A stretch of DNA of 64,000 bases from Candidatus Pseudobacter hemicellulosilyticus. Lineage in GTDB: Bacteria; Bacteroidota; Bacteroidia; Chitinophagales; Chitinophagaceae. Of this stretch, positions 25,997 to 35,326 are shown in pieces. The stretch lies in assembly GCA_029202545.1 (NCBI GenBank), contig CP119311.1, forward strand, positions 1,798,001 through 1,862,000. The letters are read 5' to 3'. The position numbers and the translations under genes are program-made. Each line of letters opens with the position of its first letter. Position 1 is the stretch's first letter. The notes under the pieces are model-generated. The model had not been told where the DNA came from. It saw only the letters and a list, made by a program, of their open reading frames with translations, and searched no databases.

Positions 25997-28075
25997 ATGT
26001 TCATGCGGAGGATCCCTCAATTTGTTTTCCTGTTCACGGCAGCCCTGGCCTTCAGCGGTGCTGCTACCGCCCAGTCGGCTGTGGCGGATACCCTGCCGCG
26101 GGTGGCCGATCTGCAGGAAGTAGTGGTCACCGGCCAGTACCAGCCGCAATCCCTGCGCCGCTCCGTTTACCAGGTGCGCACCATCTCCGGCGAAAGGATC
26201 CGCCTGCAGGGCGCTACCAACCTGACGGGCGTACTGAATAATGAACTGGGCATCCGGTTTTCAAATGACCGCACCCTGGGCACTACGGATATTGAGCTGA
26301 TGGGTATGGCCGGCAGGAATGTCAAGATCCTGCTGGACGGTGTACCGCTGATAGATCGCGGCGATACCCGTGAAAGCCTGAACCAGGTGGATGTCAGCAG
26401 CATTGAACGCATTGAAATAGTAGAAGGGCCTATGTCTGTTTCCTATGGCTCGGATGCACTGGCCGGCGTGATCAATATCATTACCCGGAAAAGCCAGCAG
26501 GGCCAACTGGCCGTTACAGCCCGTTTGCAGGAAGAATCTGCCGGCTCCGAATATCAGCCACTGCTTAACAAGGGCCTGCATAACCAGCACCTGGGCCTGT
26601 CCTGGCAGAAAAAAGGCTGGTCGCTGGCGCTGGGAGGTACCCATAATGATTTTGGAGGATGGAAAGAAAGCCGGGACACCAACCTGGCCAAACAGGAATG
26701 GCATCCCAAAGAACAGTGGATGGGCAATGCGCGACTGGGTTACGCCAACAGCAACTTCAAAGCCTGGTACCGGCTGGACCTGCTGGATGAAACCATCCTC
26801 AACAATGGTCCCGTTTTTTCCAACAATACCACCCCTGATCAGAAATTCTTCAGCACCCGTTACCTGCACCAGGTGCAGGCCGACTGGCAGCTGAGTGACC
26901 GCTGGCAGCTCAATGGGCTGGCTGCTTTCACGGATTATAGCCGGCGCACACAGACCACCCTGGTAGAACTGAATACAGGTCGCAAGACCCTGTCCACCGG
27001 CGCGGGCGAACAGGATAAGGCCAGCTTCACCAGTCTCACTGCCCGCTTTACCGCACAGTACAAAGTGACTGAGTATTTATCCCTGCAGCCCGGTATTGAC
27101 ATCAACCGCGAAGAAGCAACCGGCCAGCGGATCCTGGGCCAGCCGGCTATCGGGGACTATGCTTTCTTTGTCTCCGGAGAATGGCAGCCGATACCGGGCA
27201 TACATATACGCCCAGGCCTTCGCTTTATCCATAATTCTGTCTATGATGCACCACCAGCTATCCCTTCTATCAATACTAAGTTTGACCTGGGTAAAAACCT
27301 GGACCTGCGACTGGCCTATGCCCGCGGCTTCCGCGCCCCTGCCCTGCGCGAACTGTATTTTTATTTCTTTGATGCCAGTCATGCCATCAAAGGCAATCCC
27401 AACCTGAAAGCTGAGTACTCCAATAGTTTTAATGGCTCCCTCAGCTGGCAGCAGACAACAGCCTCAAAGGTCAGACTGCAATCCACGCTGGGCGCTTTCT
27501 ATAACGAATTCAGCAACCTTATTAATTATGGGTATGATGCCGCCAGCCCGGACACCACTACCTATATCAATATTGACCGGTTTAAAACTACCGGCGCCAC
27601 ACTGACCAGTACTATTGGCTGGAAAGACTGGCAGGCTACCCTGGGCTTCTCCTATATTGGCCGGTACAACCGTCTCACGGATGAGTCCGCCTTTGATAAG
27701 GATAACCTGCCGGCCTATACCTGGTCGCCGGAGCTGAATGCCAACCTGCTCTATCATTTGCAAAAGACCAATACGCAGTTCAGCATTTTTTACAAGTTCA
27801 CCGGTAAACGGCCCGTATACCAGACCAGCACCAATACCGCCGGGGAAACAGTGGCTATGCTGGCGGAAACAGCTTCTTTCCACTGGGCTGACCTGACCAT
27901 CAGCCAGGGACTGAACAAATACCTGCGCCTGAACGGCGGCGTCAAAAACCTGTTCAATGTCACCACGCTCAACAATACCGTGGAGTCCGGTGGCGCGCAT
28001 AGTACAGCCGGTGTGGCCCCGCTGAGTTATGGCCGGTCCTGGTTCATTGGCCTGAACTTTCAATGGAATAAATAA
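25997..28075 (+). CDS. hmuR: TonB-dependent outer membrane heme receptor (HmuR-like)
   Basis: 692 residues: signal peptide ending near GAATAQ, a TonB-box-like ADLQEVVVTGQ, plug domain (about 40-160; RNVKILLDGVPLIDRG, IERIEIVEGPMSVSYGSDALAGVINIITR) and a 22-strand barrel ending LSYGRSWFIGLNFQW. It would bind heme or heme proteins at the surface and pass heme to the periplasm using TonB. The substrate is inferred from the following HmuY, HmuTUV and HmuS genes. The ATG at 25997 is chosen; another lies at 26003. It is the first gene of the operon. Confidence 0.88.
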   Translation: MFMRRIPQFVFLFTAALAFSGAATAQSAVADTLPRVADLQEVVVTGQYQPQSLRRSVYQVRTISGERIRLQGATNLTGVLNNELGIRFSNDRTLGTTDIELMGMAGRNVKILLDGVPLIDRGDTRESLNQVDVSSIERIEIVEGPMSVSYGSDALAGVINIITRKSQQGQLAVTARLQEESAGSEYQPLLNKGLHNQHLGLSWQKKGWSLALGGTHNDFGGWKESRDTNLAKQEWHPKEQWMGNARLGYANSNFKAWYRLDLLDETILNNGPVFSNNTTPDQKFFSTRYLHQVQADWQLSDRWQLNGLAAFTDYSRRTQTTLVELNTGRKTLSTGAGEQDKASFTSLTARFTAQYKVTEYLSLQPGIDINREEATGQRILGQPAIGDYAFFVSGEWQPIPGIHIRPGLRFIHNSVYDAPPAIPSINTKFDLGKNLDLRLAYARGFRAPALRELYFYFFDASHAIKGNPNLKAEYSNSFNGSLSWQQTTASKVRLQSTLGAFYNEFSNLINYGYDAASPDTTTYINIDRFKTTGATLTSTIGWKDWQATLGFSYIGRYNRLTDESAFDKDNLPAYTWSPELNANLLYHLQKTNTQFSIFYKFTGKRPVYQTSTNTAGETVAMLAETASFHWADLTISQGLNKYLRLNGGVKNLFNVTTLNNTVESGGAHSTAGVAPLSYGRSWFIGLNFQWNK

Positions 28076-28099
28076 ACAAGCAGTATAAAACACCCTTTT

Positions 28100-29491
28100 A
28101 TGACAAAGCGATTTGGATTTTTATTGATCACCGCCCTTACGCTCACCCTTGCCGCCTGCGAGAAAAGCGATCCGCCTTTAGCAGATAACCTGGCGCAGTT
28201 TGAAAGTGCAGAACAGGGCATGGATGCCACAGACAATGCGGCCACTTTTACCATTAAACTGTCCCGTCCCGTATCCAATGCCTTATCCCTGAGCCTTGAA
28301 CTGGCAGAGAACGGCGTTGCTTACGGCACCCATTATACTACCAGCCCCGCAGCTGTCAATGGCGTACTGCCCCTGACCATTCCAGCCGGCAGCAGCGAGA
28401 TCAGCTTTACCGTTACCAAAAAGGAAGACATTTTCCTGAGTGGTACAGAATCTGTTGGGTTCACTGTAAAACCTGCCGGTGAAGGCGTGCTGGCCGGTCC
28501 TACCGGAACACTCACCCTTCGTTTTTCTTCTATTATCTCTGAAGGGTCCAGCATGACCCTGAATGGTGGCGAAGGTGGTACCAGCGCCGTTAACTCCGTA
28601 TATGTTGACTTCAGCAATAACCAGCAGACCTCCGTACTCCGGAGCAGCTGGGACCTCGGCTTCTATGGAGGCGCAGATTATCGCGTCATCATAAACAATG
28701 TGGCAAGTTATAGCGTAGTAGCGGTTAACAAAACGGACATCAATACAGTAACAGAAGCTGATTTTGATCCCGATACCCTGCATGTTGGTTTCGGCTACGG
28801 CTCCCTGGCTGTGATCGATAACCTGGAAGGTGACCTGAGCAAAACAGTGATTGGCGCTGTATCTGCTACTGAGTCCGAGAACAAAGTATATGTGGTGAAC
28901 AGCACCGGCGCTTCTGCCAATGCACCTGTAGCCGCCAAACTCAAGAAGATCCGCATTCTCCGCAATGGTGACGGCTATACCCTGCAGTATGCTGATATCA
29001 ATGCTACCAGCTTCCAGACCCTCAATATTACCAAGGATGCCGCCTACAATTTCAAATTTGTATCCTTTGCCAATGGACTGGTGTCTGTAGAACCGGCCAA
29101 AGACCGCTGGGATATCCAATGGACTTATGCCATGTACAAGACCGGCGCTCCCGGCGCTGAGATCCCTTATGCCTTCTCCGACCTGGTATTCACCAATATC
29201 CATGGTGGCGCACAGGTGGCGGAAGTGCTGACCAGCACCGGTATGACCTATGCCAGCTTTGGCGAAAGCAATATTGCCAGTGTCAGCTTCAGCACAAAGG
29301 CTGATGTGGTAGGTTCCAAATGGCGTTCAACCCTGGCGCCTGTTGGTGTGGCCACTGATCGTTTCTATGTGGTGAAAGATGCTGCCGGTAACGTGTATAA
29401 GCTGAAGTTCATCAACTTCCATTCCACCACTGTGGATGGTGGTACCCGCGGCTATCCCAACCTGGAATATGTCCTCGTGAAAAAAGCATAG
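28100..29491 (+). CDS. hmuY: HmuY-family heme-binding lipoprotein with an N-terminal Calx-beta-like domain
   Basis: The 463-residue lipoprotein (lipobox LTLAAC) has two parts: a beta-sandwich resembling Calx-beta domains (about 30-135; VSNALSLSLELAENG, FLSGTESVGFTVKPAGEG) and a HmuY-like domain (about 150-463; SSWDLGFYGGADYRVIINN, DRWDIQWTYAMYKT, FYVVKDAAGNVYKLKF). HmuY proteins are surface hemophores that take heme from host or environmental proteins and hand it to HmuR. It follows the receptor gene by 24 bp. The extra N-terminal domain makes it about twice the size of the Porphyromonas HmuY. Confidence 0.85.
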   Translation: MTKRFGFLLITALTLTLAACEKSDPPLADNLAQFESAEQGMDATDNAATFTIKLSRPVSNALSLSLELAENGVAYGTHYTTSPAAVNGVLPLTIPAGSSEISFTVTKKEDIFLSGTESVGFTVKPAGEGVLAGPTGTLTLRFSSIISEGSSMTLNGGEGGTSAVNSVYVDFSNNQQTSVLRSSWDLGFYGGADYRVIINNVASYSVVAVNKTDINTVTEADFDPDTLHVGFGYGSLAVIDNLEGDLSKTVIGAVSATESENKVYVVNSTGASANAPVAAKLKKIRILRNGDGYTLQYADINATSFQTLNITKDAAYNFKFVSFANGLVSVEPAKDRWDIQWTYAMYKTGAPGAEIPYAFSDLVFTNIHGGAQVAEVLTSTGMTYASFGESNIASVSFSTKADVVGSKWRSTLAPVGVATDRFYVVKDAAGNVYKLKFINFHSTTVDGGTRGYPNLEYVLVKKA

Positions 29492-29516
29492 CTGTAACAA
29501 CTATAAACAGATTCCC

Positions 29517-30341
29517 GTGAAGCATTATAAAAAGAGTTTATCATTCATATTAACCCTTCTGATACTCACCAGTGCCCAGGCGCAGCAGCGGATCATTTCC
29601 CTTAACGGGGCTATCAGTGAAATGCTGTGCGCACTGGGGCTGGAATCCCAGATAGTGGGTGTGGACATTTCCAGCAGCTATCCTGCCTCCCTCCAGCAGA
29701 AAGCCAAAGTGGGGTATAACCGGACCCTTTCTGCCGAAGGCGTACTGGCGCTGCGTCCTACCCTGGTGCTGGGTGCTGCCAACGAGCTGAAGCCGCAGGT
29801 GGTGGAGCAGCTGAAAGCCGCCAATGTCAACACGCAGATCTTCACTCAGGAGTATACCGTGGAAGGCACGCGCAAGCTGTTGCAAAGCCTGGCTGCTATC
29901 ACCGGCACTGTGGAGAAGGGAAAACAGGTGCTGGCTGATTTTGATAAACAGATGGCTGGCCTGCAACTGAAACCGCTGAATAAAAAGGTCCTGTTCATCT
30001 ATGCCCGGGGTGTAGGCGCCATGACCATCTGCGGCAGCGGCACATCGCCCGACCAGATCATCAGGCTGGCCGGCGCCAGCAATGCGGTGCCGGAGATCAA
30101 AGACTTCAAGCCTTTGTCGTCCGAAGCCCTGGTGGCCGCTAACCCGGATGTGCTGTTGCTGTTTGATACCGGACTGGAAAGTGTGGGCGGCGAGGCCGGC
30201 ATGCTGAAAGTGCCGGGTGTCAGCGCTACCAATGCAGGCCGCAATAAAAAGATCGTTACCATGGATGGTCAGTTCATGGCCGGCTTTGGGCTGCGCTTGC
30301 CGCAGGCTATTGCCGAGTTGAATAAGAAACTTTCTCTATAA
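29517..30341 (+). CDS. hmuT: Heme ABC transporter substrate-binding protein
   Basis: A 274-residue periplasmic binding protein of the class III (BtuF/HmuT) fold: signal peptide (1-22), then RIISLNGAISEMLCALGLESQIVGVD, a long backbone helix, and KVLFIYARGVGAMTICGSGTSPDQIIRLAGA, which is typical of hemin-binding proteins. It carries heme from the receptor to the HmuUV permease. The start is GTG at 29517. It sits 25 bp after hmuY and 20 bp before hmuU. Confidence 0.92.
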   Translation: MKHYKKSLSFILTLLILTSAQAQQRIISLNGAISEMLCALGLESQIVGVDISSSYPASLQQKAKVGYNRTLSAEGVLALRPTLVLGAANELKPQVVEQLKAANVNTQIFTQEYTVEGTRKLLQSLAAITGTVEKGKQVLADFDKQMAGLQLKPLNKKVLFIYARGVGAMTICGSGTSPDQIIRLAGASNAVPEIKDFKPLSSEALVAANPDVLLLFDTGLESVGGEAGMLKVPGVSATNAGRNKKIVTMDGQFMAGFGLRLPQAIAELNKKLSL

Positions 30342-30361
30342 GCAAATCATAAGAGGCAAGG

Positions 30362-31426
30362 ATGCATAGGCAACAAAAAAGATGGATCACCATAGGCTTA
30401 CTGTTCCTGCTGCTGGCAGTGGTCATTGTATCTGCCGGCATCGGGGCCATGTCTATCCGGCCGCTGCAGGTACTGGCTATCCTGCTGGACCCGCTGGGCA
30501 TCCACCTGGGTGTGCCTTATGATGAAGGCATGGCCAGTGTGCTCCTGTATATCCGGTTGCCAAGGGTGGTGCTGGCCATACTGGTAGGATCCGGACTGGC
30601 TATTTCAGGTGTGGCTATGCAGGGCCTGTTCCGCAATCCCCTGGCTGATCCTGGCCTGATAGGCATTTCTGCCGGGGCCTCACTCTGTGCCGTGCTGGTG
30701 ATCGTGCTGCTGTCCTCATTGCCTATGCTGCGCTTTGAGGCGCTGCTGCCAAGATATTACCTGTTGAACATTCTAACCTTTATAGGGGCATGTGCTACCT
30801 CTCTGCTGGTGTTCCGCCTGGCCCGCTCCGGCGGCAAGACCATGTTGACCACCATGCTGCTGGCCGGGCTGGCCCTGAATGCGCTCTGCCGGGCGCTGAC
30901 AGACCTGGTCACCTATCTGGCCAACGACCAGGAATTGCGCAACGCCACTTTCTGGAGCATGGGCAGCCTGGGCGGCGCTACCTGGAACCTTGTACTGACG
31001 CTATTACCATTCATCATGATACCTGTGCTGTTGCTGCCGGGATTGGCCAAATCGCTCAACGCCTTTGCATTGGGCGAACGCGAGGCGGCTTATCTCGGTA
31101 TCAATGTGAAAAGGCTGAAGACCCTGATCATTGTGCTGGCCACGCTTTCTGTAGGAGCCTGTGTAGCGGTGGCCGGTATCATTGGGTTTGTGGGATTAAT
31201 AGTACCGCATATGGTGAGAGGGCTGAGCGGGAATGATCATCGGTCCCTGCTGCTCAACAGCAGCCTGCTGGGGGCCAGCCTGCTGAGCCTGGCGGATGTT
31301 TGCAGCCGGACCGTCATTGCACCGGCCGAACTGCCTATCGGGATAGTGACGGCCGTACTGGGTACGCCTGTTTTTATTGCTTTATTGCTGAAACAGAAAA
31401 AACAACTGAGGACCGTAGTATCATGA
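30362..31426 (+). CDS. hmuU: Heme ABC transporter permease, FecCD family
   Basis: 354 residues with about ten membrane helices and the FecCD/BtuC landmarks: LPRVVLAILVGSGLAISGVAMQG near residues 70-90, RNPLADPGLIGISAGA, and near the C-terminus GFVGLIVPHMVRGLSG...DVCSRTVIAPAELPIG. It forms the inner-membrane channel with HmuV. Its stop overlaps the hmuV start by 4 nt (ATGA), showing translational coupling. Confidence 0.94.
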   Translation: MHRQQKRWITIGLLFLLLAVVIVSAGIGAMSIRPLQVLAILLDPLGIHLGVPYDEGMASVLLYIRLPRVVLAILVGSGLAISGVAMQGLFRNPLADPGLIGISAGASLCAVLVIVLLSSLPMLRFEALLPRYYLLNILTFIGACATSLLVFRLARSGGKTMLTTMLLAGLALNALCRALTDLVTYLANDQELRNATFWSMGSLGGATWNLVLTLLPFIMIPVLLLPGLAKSLNAFALGEREAAYLGINVKRLKTLIIVLATLSVGACVAVAGIIGFVGLIVPHMVRGLSGNDHRSLLLNSSLLGASLLSLADVCSRTVIAPAELPIGIVTAVLGTPVFIALLLKQKKQLRTVVS

Positions 31427-32310
31427 CCATCACCGCCAGCAATATATCATACTGGATCGGGCAGCAACCTATACTGCACCGGTTATCTTTCAATATTGTC
31501 CCCGGCCAGCTGACAGTAGTGCTGGGACAGAACGGCGCCGGCAAGTCTACCTTCCTGAAGATACTGTCCGGCGAGCAAAGGCCTACCATGGGGCGGGTGC
31601 TGCTGGGCAACAGTGATCTGCACCGGATCCCCGTGCATAAGCTGGCTACCATGCGGGCTGTGTTATCACAGCAATATGCGGTGGCGCTGGGTTTCAGCTG
31701 TGAAGAGATTGTGCTGATGGGCCGGTACCCGCATTATGGGTCCAGGCCTGCGGAGGCCGACTGGCAGATAGTACGGCAATGCATGGACGAAATGCAGGTA
31801 AGTCACCTGGCCAGCCGTCCTTACCAGTCCTTGTCAGGCGGCGAACAGCAAAGAGTGCAGCTGGCCCGTGTGCTGGCGCAGCTCACACCTGCTGACGCTG
31901 TTCACAAAACAGGCGCTTATGCCAGAAACGAAGGAATACTGTTATTGGACGAACCAACCTCCAACATGGATATCCTGTACCAGCAGCTTTGCCTGACGAA
32001 GGCCCGCGAGCTGGCCCGGCGGGGATATACTGTAGTAGTGATCCTGCACGACCTGAACCTCGCTGCACAGTTTGCAGATACCATATTGCTGCTCAAAGCG
32101 GGCAGGATGGTCCAATACGGTACTGTGGCCGAGGTATTGCAGCCATCCTTTATTGCAGAAGCATATGGACTGGAGGTGGACCTGGTGGAAACACCGGAAC
32201 ATGGCTTCCCGATCATTGTACCGGCTGCTTACAGAACCAACGACGCAACAAACGACGATAATAATTTTTGTTATGAATGTAGTACAACAACGTATGACAT
32301 TAAAAGATAA
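31423..32310 (+). CDS. hmuV: Heme ABC transporter ATP-binding protein
   Basis: The 295-residue ATPase subunit of the HmuTUV importer has Walker A GQNGAGKST, signature LSGGEQQR, Walker B ILLLDEPTS, and the switch histidine in VVILHDLNLAAQFAD. Between signature and Walker B there is a small insertion (AQLTPADAVHKTGAYARNEG) typical of HmuV-type ATPases. The ATG at 31423 is inside the hmuU stop. The 3' end overlaps the start of hmuS by up to 38 nt. Confidence 0.94.
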   Translation: MTITASNISYWIGQQPILHRLSFNIVPGQLTVVLGQNGAGKSTFLKILSGEQRPTMGRVLLGNSDLHRIPVHKLATMRAVLSQQYAVALGFSCEEIVLMGRYPHYGSRPAEADWQIVRQCMDEMQVSHLASRPYQSLSGGEQQRVQLARVLAQLTPADAVHKTGAYARNEGILLLDEPTSNMDILYQQLCLTKARELARRGYTVVVILHDLNLAAQFADTILLLKAGRMVQYGTVAEVLQPSFIAEAYGLEVDLVETPEHGFPIIVPAAYRTNDATNDDNNFCYECSTTTYDIKR

Positions 32311-33328
32311 ATGGCTTCAGTTCAGGAAGGAGAATCCCCGCGTCCGTATCCGTGATGCTGCCCAGCAACTGGGAACCACCGAGGCTTCTATCCTGGCCTC
32401 TTTTGCCGGTAGCAGTGTACTACGGCTGGACAAACGTTTCCGCGAACTCTGGGAGTGCATGCCGGACCTGGGTTTTGTCATGGTGCTTACCCGCAATGAG
32501 CATTGCGTGCATGAACGTAAGGGGGTGTTTGGAGAAGTGAGCGTCAACAGCCGGCATGTAGGCGTGGTAGTAGGCGAGGATATTGACCTGCGCATGCTGT
32601 TCCATTGCTGGGCCTTTGGCTTTGCCGTATTCGACAATGAAGATGCCGGTTTTAAGCAATCGATCCAGGTATTTGACGAGCAGGGTACTGCTATTGTAAA
32701 AATATTCCTGCAGGAAAATAGCCGGCACGAAGCTTTCGATGAGCTGATCCGCGCTTTCCAGGAACCGCAACAAGTGCAGGAACTGGAACTGAAGGCCCTG
32801 CCTGCGCCGCACGTATATGCAGATGGAAGCGAGGATGGGGAAGCTTTCCGGGAAGACTGGCGCGCGTTGAAAGATACACATGACTTCTTCCCCTTACTGA
32901 AGAAATACAATATATCCAGGCTGCATGCCCTGCATGTTGCAGGCGATCTTGCCCGCCGGGTAGCCAATACTACCGTGAAAGAACTGCTGGAAACCGCTGC
33001 TGCACAGGATATGGAGATCATGGTATTTGTAGCCAACCACGGCAATATCCAGATACATACCGGGACAGTTAAAAAGATAGTGGAGATCCCGGGCTGGATC
33101 AACGTCATGGATCCGCTGTTCAACCTGCACCTGAAGCTGGAACCCATTGCCGAGACCTGGCTGGTGACCAAGCCCACGGTGGACGGACCTGTGCATTCCA
33201 TTGAGGTCTTTGATGCCACAGGCAAACTGGTTGTCCAGTTCTTTGGCAAAAGGAAACCTGGTTTCCCGGAATTGGCGGCCTGGACGGCTTTTGTGGAATC
33301 ACTGCCGGATGCAGACAGGGTATTCTGA
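32273..33328 (+). CDS. hmuS: Hemin-degrading factor HmuS
   Basis: A 351-residue cytoplasmic protein made of two ChuX/HmuS-type repeats (about 15-160 and 185-345; MVLTRNEHCVHERKG in the first, MVFVANHGNIQIHTGTV in the second, each ending with a VQFFGKRKPG-like strand). HmuS/ChuS proteins receive imported heme and either break it down or pass it on; in other bacteria members release iron from heme. The start is the ATG at 32273, which overlaps hmuV; a second ATG at 32294 (MTLKDKWLQF) is also possible. Confidence 0.92.
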   Translation: MNVVQQRMTLKDKWLQFRKENPRVRIRDAAQQLGTTEASILASFAGSSVLRLDKRFRELWECMPDLGFVMVLTRNEHCVHERKGVFGEVSVNSRHVGVVVGEDIDLRMLFHCWAFGFAVFDNEDAGFKQSIQVFDEQGTAIVKIFLQENSRHEAFDELIRAFQEPQQVQELELKALPAPHVYADGSEDGEAFREDWRALKDTHDFFPLLKKYNISRLHALHVAGDLARRVANTTVKELLETAAAQDMEIMVFVANHGNIQIHTGTVKKIVEIPGWINVMDPLFNLHLKLEPIAETWLVTKPTVDGPVHSIEVFDATGKLVVQFFGKRKPGFPELAAWTAFVESLPDADRVF

Positions 33329-33370
33329 TCACTATGACCAACCAATAAACACTGAAAAATCTTCCTAACT

Positions 33371-33712
33371 ATGTGCCAGTATCAAACCTTGTATTATGAC
33401 GATAAAGTAGGCTACGTGATCCGTTGCCTGCATTGTGAGAATTTCCAGATCGGCTTCGGTAATGTGCTGGTGAACCTGCACCAGGCAGACTTTGCCGATT
33501 TCTGTGAATGGATCAAGGGCTGTAAGGCCGAGCACCAGGGAGTGGAACAGTCCACCATCAAGTCCATCATTATCCCAACCCCCTGTGATGGCTTGAAACT
33601 ATTTCTCAGTCAACGTGAACTAACAGAACTACACCATATGCTGGATACAGCAGATTCTGAATGGCGCTCCCAGGAGATGCTGAAGCTGTTCTCGGCAGAT
33701 AGCGCACAGTAG
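33371..33712 (+). CDS. Small cysteine-containing protein of the heme operon (DUF6686-like)
   Basis: 113 residues, no signal peptide or membrane segment. It begins MCQYQTLYYDDK and has a CxxC motif at 19-22 (RCLHCENFQIGFGN), further Cys at 45, 51 and 72, and a conserved-looking middle (NVLVNLHQADFADFCEWI). I think it belongs to DUF6686, a small Bacteroidetes family without known function; that name is from memory. It is the last gene of the heme uptake operon, 42 bp after hmuS, just before a terminator. A role in heme or iron handling is inference from position and the cysteines. Confidence 0.7.
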   Translation: MCQYQTLYYDDKVGYVIRCLHCENFQIGFGNVLVNLHQADFADFCEWIKGCKAEHQGVEQSTIKSIIIPTPCDGLKLFLSQRELTELHHMLDTADSEWRSQEMLKLFSADSAQ

Positions 33713-33762
33713 TAGTCAACTGGCGCCGGAAATTTTTGTTTGGCAATTATCGATTTCCATAA

Positions 33763-33808
33763 TGTGGAAAAGTGCGGCCCTGTTCCCAGGGCTGCACTAA
33801 AAATTTTA
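33763..33808. terminator. Terminator between heme uptake operon and hemL
   Basis: AGTGCGGCCCTG (33771-33782) pairs with CAGGGCTGCACT (33787-33798), 12 bp with one G-T pair and a four-base loop. TTTT follows on the minus side and AAAAATTTT on the plus side, so it can serve both converging transcripts. The remaining 33808-33962 holds a minus-strand TAACTTTG (complement of 33931-33938) and no gene. Confidence 0.65.
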
Positions 33809-33962
33809 TACCGGTCCTACTTTTGTTGAACTTTTTCGAATCCAATGCTGGAAAGCAATATGCCGGATATGCACGGCATTGTTACTACAGGCGCAACTGG
33901 TCAGCAGACCTATAGTATTGCCCGCTATTGCAAAGTTAAATGTTGCAAGCCTTTCTCCCTTC

Positions 33963-35252
33963 TTACAAGATCTCTTTCAAACTTTCTGCTGTGGCGCTGA
34001 TAGTAGCGTCCAGGTCGGCTGTGCTGAGCGCATTGTTCAGGAACCAGCTTTCAAAAGGCGAAGGCGGCAGGTAAATGCCTCTTTGCAGCATGGCATGGAA
34101 ATACTTTTTGAACAATGGATTATTGGCTGCGGCAGCGCTGGAAAAATCAGTAACGGGCTGATCACTGAAATGCACGCTGATCATGGAACCGAAATGATTG
34201 ATGACATAAGGCGTGCCGGATGCTTTCAGGACTTTATCCAGTCCTTCTTTCAGGTAAGTTGTTTTCTGGTCCAGTTCCTCCAGCAGGGCAGGTTGTTCAT
34301 TCAGGATGGACAGGAGCGTATACCCGGCAATCATGGCAATGGGATTACCACTGAGGGTCCCGGCCTGGTACACATTGCCCAGGGGCGCTACGGACTCCAT
34401 GATAGCGCGTTTACCGCCAAAGGCGCCCACGGGCAGGCCACCGCCAATCACTTTACCATAGGTCACCAGGTCCGCATCAATACCCAGTTTTTCCTGGGCG
34501 CCGCCACGGGCCAGGCGGAAACCGGTCATTACCTCATCAAAAATGAGTAATATATTTTCTTCATCACAGATACTACGCAGTCCTTCCATAAAACCAGGCT
34601 GGGGAAGGATACAGCCCATATTGCCGGCTACGGGTTCTACAATGATGGCGGCAATCTCGTTTTTATTGTCATTCACCAGCTGCTGCACGGCAGCCAGGTC
34701 GTTGTACGCACAGGTGAGGGTATCGTTGGCGGCGCCGGCAGTAACGCCGGGCACGGTCTGGATATCAAGGGTGGCTACGCCGCTGCCTGCTTTTACCAGG
34801 AAGGCATCGGCATGACCATGATAACAACCTTCAAACTTGATGAACTTGTTGCGGCCGGTATAGCCTCTTGCTACGCGGAGCGCACTCATACAGGCTTCTG
34901 TGCCACTGCTGACCATACGGATCAGGTCTACATTGGGGACCATGCTTTTGATCAGTTCAGCCATTTTTATTTCCAGCTCTGTAGGTGCGCCATAGGAAGT
35001 GGAGTATACGGCCTGTTCCTGGATGGCTTTTACCAGCGGTGGATACGCATGGCCCAGGATCATGGGCCCCCAGGAGGCGATATAATCAATATAGCGGTTG
35101 CCATCGGCATCATAGAGGTAAGGGCCTTCGGCTTTTTGAATGAACAGGGGTGTGCCGCCTACGCTTTTAAAAGCGCGTACAGGTGAATTGACGCCGCCCG
35201 GGATGCTTTGCTGGGCGCGGAGGAAGAGGTCGGAACTTTTTTGTGTTGTCAT
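33963..35252 (-). CDS. hemL: Glutamate-1-semialdehyde 2,1-aminomutase
   Basis: PLP enzyme that turns glutamate-1-semialdehyde into 5-aminolevulinate, the second step of the C5 heme pathway. 429 residues, normal length. The PLP lysine is in VTYGKVIGGGLPVGAFGG; the substrate and cofactor regions are IPGGVNSPVRAF at the N-terminus, MVSSGTEACMSALRVARG and ILLIFDEVMTGFRL. It is the last hem gene of the minus-strand series, separated from hemB by a hairpin, so it may have its own promoter as well as read-through. Confidence 0.97.
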   Translation of the reverse strand: MTTQKSSDLFLRAQQSIPGGVNSPVRAFKSVGGTPLFIQKAEGPYLYDADGNRYIDYIASWGPMILGHAYPPLVKAIQEQAVYSTSYGAPTELEIKMAELIKSMVPNVDLIRMVSSGTEACMSALRVARGYTGRNKFIKFEGCYHGHADAFLVKAGSGVATLDIQTVPGVTAGAANDTLTCAYNDLAAVQQLVNDNKNEIAAIIVEPVAGNMGCILPQPGFMEGLRSICDEENILLIFDEVMTGFRLARGGAQEKLGIDADLVTYGKVIGGGLPVGAFGGKRAIMESVAPLGNVYQAGTLSGNPIAMIAGYTLLSILNEQPALLEELDQKTTYLKEGLDKVLKASGTPYVINHFGSMISVHFSDQPVTDFSSAAAANNPLFKKYFHAMLQRGIYLPPSPFESWFLNNALSTADLDATISATAESLKEIL

Positions 35253-35280
35253 GGTCGAAAAAGAATTGTTGGCTAAGCAA

Positions 35281-35318
35281 ATAAGAAAGGCCCATCCTGT
35301 AAAGGCTACAGGATGGGC
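35281..35318 (-). terminator. Hairpin terminator or attenuator between hemB and hemL
   Basis: A perfect 12-bp stem (GCCCATCCTGTA 35290-35301 with TACAGGATGGGC 35307-35318) lies 8 bp after the hemB stop. On the minus strand it is followed by CTTTCTTATTT. The T-run is broken, so partial read-through into hemL is likely. Confidence 0.65.
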
Positions 35319-35326
35319 TAAGTATA

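Noticed and set aside
31943..31954. A fifth copy of the 13-mer inside hmuV
   Set aside because: Only 11 bases match, and they encode the Walker B LDEPTS, so coding constraint explains it.
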